Part shown: positions 61,196 to 64,000 of the stretch, piece after piece
How the letters are laid out: every line of letters starts with the position of its first letter
Numbering within the stretch: position 1 is the stretch's first letter
Source of the DNA: Phascolarctos cinereus
Taxonomy: Eukaryota > Chordata > Mammalia > Diprotodontia > Phascolarctidae
DNA length: 64,000 nucleotides
NCBI RefSeq assembly: GCF_002099425.1
Contig: NW_018344287.1
Location: 1,240,001 to 1,304,000 of the forward strand
Direction: 5' to 3'
Made by a program: the position numbers and the translations under genes
Notes under the pieces: model-generated
Told to the model about the DNA's origin: nothing
Databases searched by the model: none
Seen by the model: only the letters and a program-made list of their open reading frames with translations

Positions 61196-63374
61196 AGAGA
61201 AACATTTAGAGGTAAACAGGAAAGAGAAATCATAAGGGACTTATTAAGGTTGAACTGTTTACTTTCCTACATGGAAAGATGATTGTAATTCATGAGACCT
61301 TTGTCAGTATTAGGGTAGTTGGAGGGAAAAAATTATATGTATAAATAGACTGATAAATAGAGGGCGCAGATTGAGTTGAAGATGAATGGGTGATATCTGG
61401 AGAATGAGATTAACAGGTGAGAGAGGATTACACTTGGAGAAGGAGAAAGGGAGAGGTAGAATGGGTAAATTATCTCACATAAAACAGATAAGAAAAGGCC
61501 TTTACAGTGAAGGGGAGGCGGGGGAAGTTGAGATGGAATGAGTGAATCTTATTCTTATAGGATTTGACTTAAGGAGGGAATAGCATACACACTCAACTGG
61601 ATGTAGAAGTCTGTCTCACCCTGCAAGAAAATAGGGGGAAAGGGGATAAGAGAGCATGGGGATGATGGAAGGGAGGGTAGATTGGGGGAGGGGGTAATCA
61701 GAAGTAAACACTTCTGAGGAGGGACAGGGTGGAAGGAAAGAAGATAATAAATGGGGGAGTGGGATAGGATGAAGGAAAATAGATATAGTTTTTCACAACA
61801 TGACCGCTATGGGAGTATTTTCCCTAACTATACATGTATAAACTGTGTTGAGTTGCTTGCCTTTTCAATGTGGGTCGGTGGGGAGGGAGGGAGGGGAGAA
61901 TTTAGAATCCAAATTTTTTAAAACAATTGTTAAAAATTATTTTTACATGCAATTTGGAAATAAGATGTACAGACAATGGAGTATAGAAATCTAGCCTGCC
62001 CTACAGGAAAATAGAGGGGAAGGGGATAAGAGAAGGGGGGCTATAGAAGGGAGGGCAGATTAGGGGAAAGTTTATTCAGAATGCATGCTGTCTTGGGGTG
62101 GGGGAGGGACAAGATGGGGAGAAAATTTGGAGCTCAAAATATTTTGGTAGTGAGTGTTGAAAACTAAAAATAAATGAATTAATGAATCTTTAAAAAAATT
62201 AGAATTGGGCAAGAGGAACCTAATGGCTTTATGAAATTTCAAGAATCAGTCAATCCAAATCAAAAGAATGTAAAAATAGAAGAAAATTTGTAATACTTCA
62301 TTGCAAAAACAACTGACCTGGAAAATAGGTCCCGGAGAGATAATTTAAGAATTATTGGTCCACCTGAAAGCCATGATGAAAAAACAAGCCTGGGCAGCAT
62401 CTTTCAAGAAATAATTAAGGAAAACTACCTGGAGGACCTAAAACCAGAGAATAAAATAGTCATTGAAAGAATCCACCAATGACTTCCTCAAAGAGATCCA
62501 AAATTAAAAATGCCAAGGAATATTGCAGCTAAATTCCAGAATTATCAGTTCAAGGAGAAAATACTGCAAGCAGCCAGAAAGAAACAATTCAAATATCATG
62601 GAACCACAGTTAGGACTATGCAGGACCTAGCAGTATTAACTGTAGAGCAGGACATTAAAAGACCAGAAGACTTGGAATATGATATTTCATGAGGCAAAGG
62701 AGCTTGGATTACACACAAGGATCGACTCCCAGAAAAACTGAGCATAATCTTTTAGGGGAGGAGATGGATATTCAACAAAATAGGGGACTTCCAAACCTTC
62801 CTGATGAAAAGACCAGACCTCAACAGAAAATGTGACTTTCATATACAAGAATCAAGAGAGGTGTTAAAAAGGTAAACAGTAAAGAAAAAAAAAACCTCAA
62901 CTTTTATTCAGTAAGTTTTAAACTGTTGTCCCTACACAGGAAGATGATATTTGTAACTCTTGAGTACCATATATCTATTTGGGAAGTTAGAAGGAGTATA
63001 CATAGACAGAGGGCATGGATATGAGTTAACTTTGATGTGATGAGATAAAAAACTGAAGGGTGAAAAGAAGGATTGTACTGGGAGAAGAGGAAAGGGAGAG
63101 GGAGAATAGGGGAAATTGTATCACATGAAGAGGCACAAAAAACCTTTTATAGTAAAGAGAAAGAAGGGAAGGACTCGGCATTGTTTCAACCTTACTCTCA
63201 TCAGATTAGGCTCAAAGAAGGAATAACATACACATGCAGTTGTGATTGGAAATTTACCTTACCCTATAGGGAAGTAGGAGGAGAAAGGGGAAAGAAAATG
63301 GAAAGGTGAGACTGATAGGGAGGACAGATGTCTATTCCTATTATTATTATACTTACATACACATCTTGTAAAAC

Positions 63375-63480
63375 CTGAATAGACTAGAAACTCTTCCAGG
63401 GCAGGAGCTGTTGGACTTTTGGCTTTGGGTCCTTAGCACCGAGCACTTAGGCCCTTAATAAGAGGTTGTTGATTTATTAA
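63375..63480 (+). mobile_element. L2-type LINE 3' terminus
   Basis: 'gaaactcttccagggcagga', 'ttggctttgggtccttagcac', 'taataagaggttgttgattt'. Standard L2 terminal order. Confidence 0.65.
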
Positions 63481-63499
63481 GTAAAAGATCTGGAGGTGG

Positions 63500-63715
63500 A
63501 AGTGACCATAAAAACCATCCTGTCTGACCAAGCCTTCCATTTAGACAGGAGGCAACTGAGACCATGGAATGATGAATGTCTTTTGCTAATAAGTAGTAGT
63601 CAGGATTTGAATCCAGGTCACAGAATCATAGATTTTGAACTAGAAGAGACTTTAGAGATCATCTAGTAGAACCTCCTCATTTTGTAGATGGGAAAACTGA
63701 GGCCCTGAGCTAGTT
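63500..63715 (-). mobile_element. Two MIR SINE fragments
   Basis: 63500-63625: 'ggaggcaactgagaccatgg', 'caggatttgaatccaggtca'. 63626-63715: 'cagaatcatagattttgaac', 'agagatcatctagtagaacc', 'gatgggaaaactgaggccct'. Both reverse oriented. 63716-64000 is unassigned. Confidence 0.7.
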
Positions 63716-64000
63716 CTTCATTGGCCAGGAAAGTCTCCCCAGTATTTTCTAGTTTTTCTTCATTTGACACTTAGCCAGTTGCCATAGCTGAAAAGCTGAA
63801 AAGGGGCATCTGGTCAGAGTACACTCTAAGTGGATATTTTTTTGGGAAGCCTGCTTTTAGCTCTCAAAGCTGAGAACCCAAGGTGAGCAAAGAGCTGGTG
63901 ACTTCTGTCCTCACTAAAAGGGTTATATTGTTTGCTCCCCTCTTTCATCCTGGGGAAAGAGCTTACCAAAATATCCCTTCCATAAAAGTCACACAATCCT

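Larger units (their letters stand above)
58907..62193 (+). mobile_element. HAL1-like element (L1 without ORF2), with TSD
   Basis: 5' end 'gggtggagccaagatgtcag' at 58907. 5' UTR with one monomer-like unit, ORF1 from 60484, purine-rich spacer, 3' UTR and A-rich end at 62193. No ORF2 sequence of its own. Flanked by 18-bp repeats aaaaattagaattgagca (58889-58906) and aaaaattagaattgggca (62194-62211), one mismatch. Excluding the nested L1 (703 bp) it is about 2.6 kb. Its 3' end differs from the full-length L1 at 22.7 kb and matches 5815-6555, so it is a separate family and not a one-off deletion of that L1. Confidence 0.88.
58265..62692 (+). pseudogene. L1 ORF1p split by insertions
   Basis: N-terminal part from ATG 58265 (MSKKQHRKTMTIEKYLGDRE, acidic, then FLEELKKDFKSQRREVEEKL) is open to the SINE pair at 58494. 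A short middle piece (58792-58888) covers the start of the coiled coil (MEKEVQKLIENNSLKIR at about 58850). The C-terminal part lies after the HAL1-like insertion: RRM-like sequence about 62335-62370, and an open 60-residue frame 62510-62692 with FKEKILQAARKKQFKYHGTT, the conserved C-terminal domain. The three pieces are colinear with one ORF1. A frameshift or stop lies before 62510. Inactive. Confidence 0.88.
57733..63320 (+). mobile_element. Plus-strand L1 (5' part), host of nested elements
   Basis: 5' end at about 57733 ('ccaggagacaaggcagcaga', same position as the L1 5' start). ORF1 starts at 58265 and is split into 58265-58477, 58792-58888 and 62212-62700, then purine-rich spacer to about 63320, where it stops. 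ORF2 and the 3' end are absent. Inserted: two SINEs (58494-58777) and a HAL1-like element (58907-62193) with an L1 inside it. Without its insertions it is roughly 2 kb. Confidence 0.9.

Overview
This is a mammalian, almost certainly marsupial, intergenic window made mostly of retrotransposon layers. I find no intact host protein-coding gene. The marsupial call rests on the repeats. Many copies of a tRNA-headed CORE-SINE (head 'gcagctaggtgg..cagtggatagag', core 'ctagctgtgtgaccctgggcaagtcactta', tail 'ccccaattgcct' plus A-run) match the WSINE1/Mar type. Marsupial-style L1s, ORF2-less L1 derivatives (HAL1-like) and an RTE (BovB-type) LINE piece are also present. I see none of the SINE with a '..ggaaccaatacacagtattg..' tail that I associate with the opossum Monodelphis. 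An Australian marsupial is therefore the better guess, as inference only.

Layout. 1-11.2 kb and 43.4-51.5 kb are the visible parts of a rearranged segmental duplication built from shared blocks: A (1-4252 = 46118-50907), B (6572-8882 = 43358-45636), C (10336-10948 = 50909-51514), plus D, which occurs twice on the left (4283-4962 = 8888-9552). 11.4-14.8 kb holds MIR/L2-type fossils. 14.9-21.8 kb holds two old minus-strand L1s, one split by a 2-kb retro-insertion. 22.75-29.26 kb is one full-length plus-strand L1 with both ORFs broken and clear target-site duplications (TSDs). 29.3-43.3 kb has MIR/L2/RTE pieces, a small hAT element, an old local tandem duplication, an endogenous retrovirus env fossil and a further old L1. 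51.5-57.3 kb is a minus-strand L1 with an ORF2-deleted L1 nested in it. 57.7-63.3 kb is a plus-strand L1 carrying a SINE pair and a HAL1-like element, which itself carries a 5'-truncated L1 with a probable 3' transduction.

Nothing works together as a pathway. The value of the window is historical: nested insertions with readable TSDs, and presence/absence of SINEs between duplicate blocks, give a relative chronology. The strongest candidates for something less described are the mosaic duplication and the two independent ORF2-less L1 derivatives. All identities are by eye. No database search was possible.
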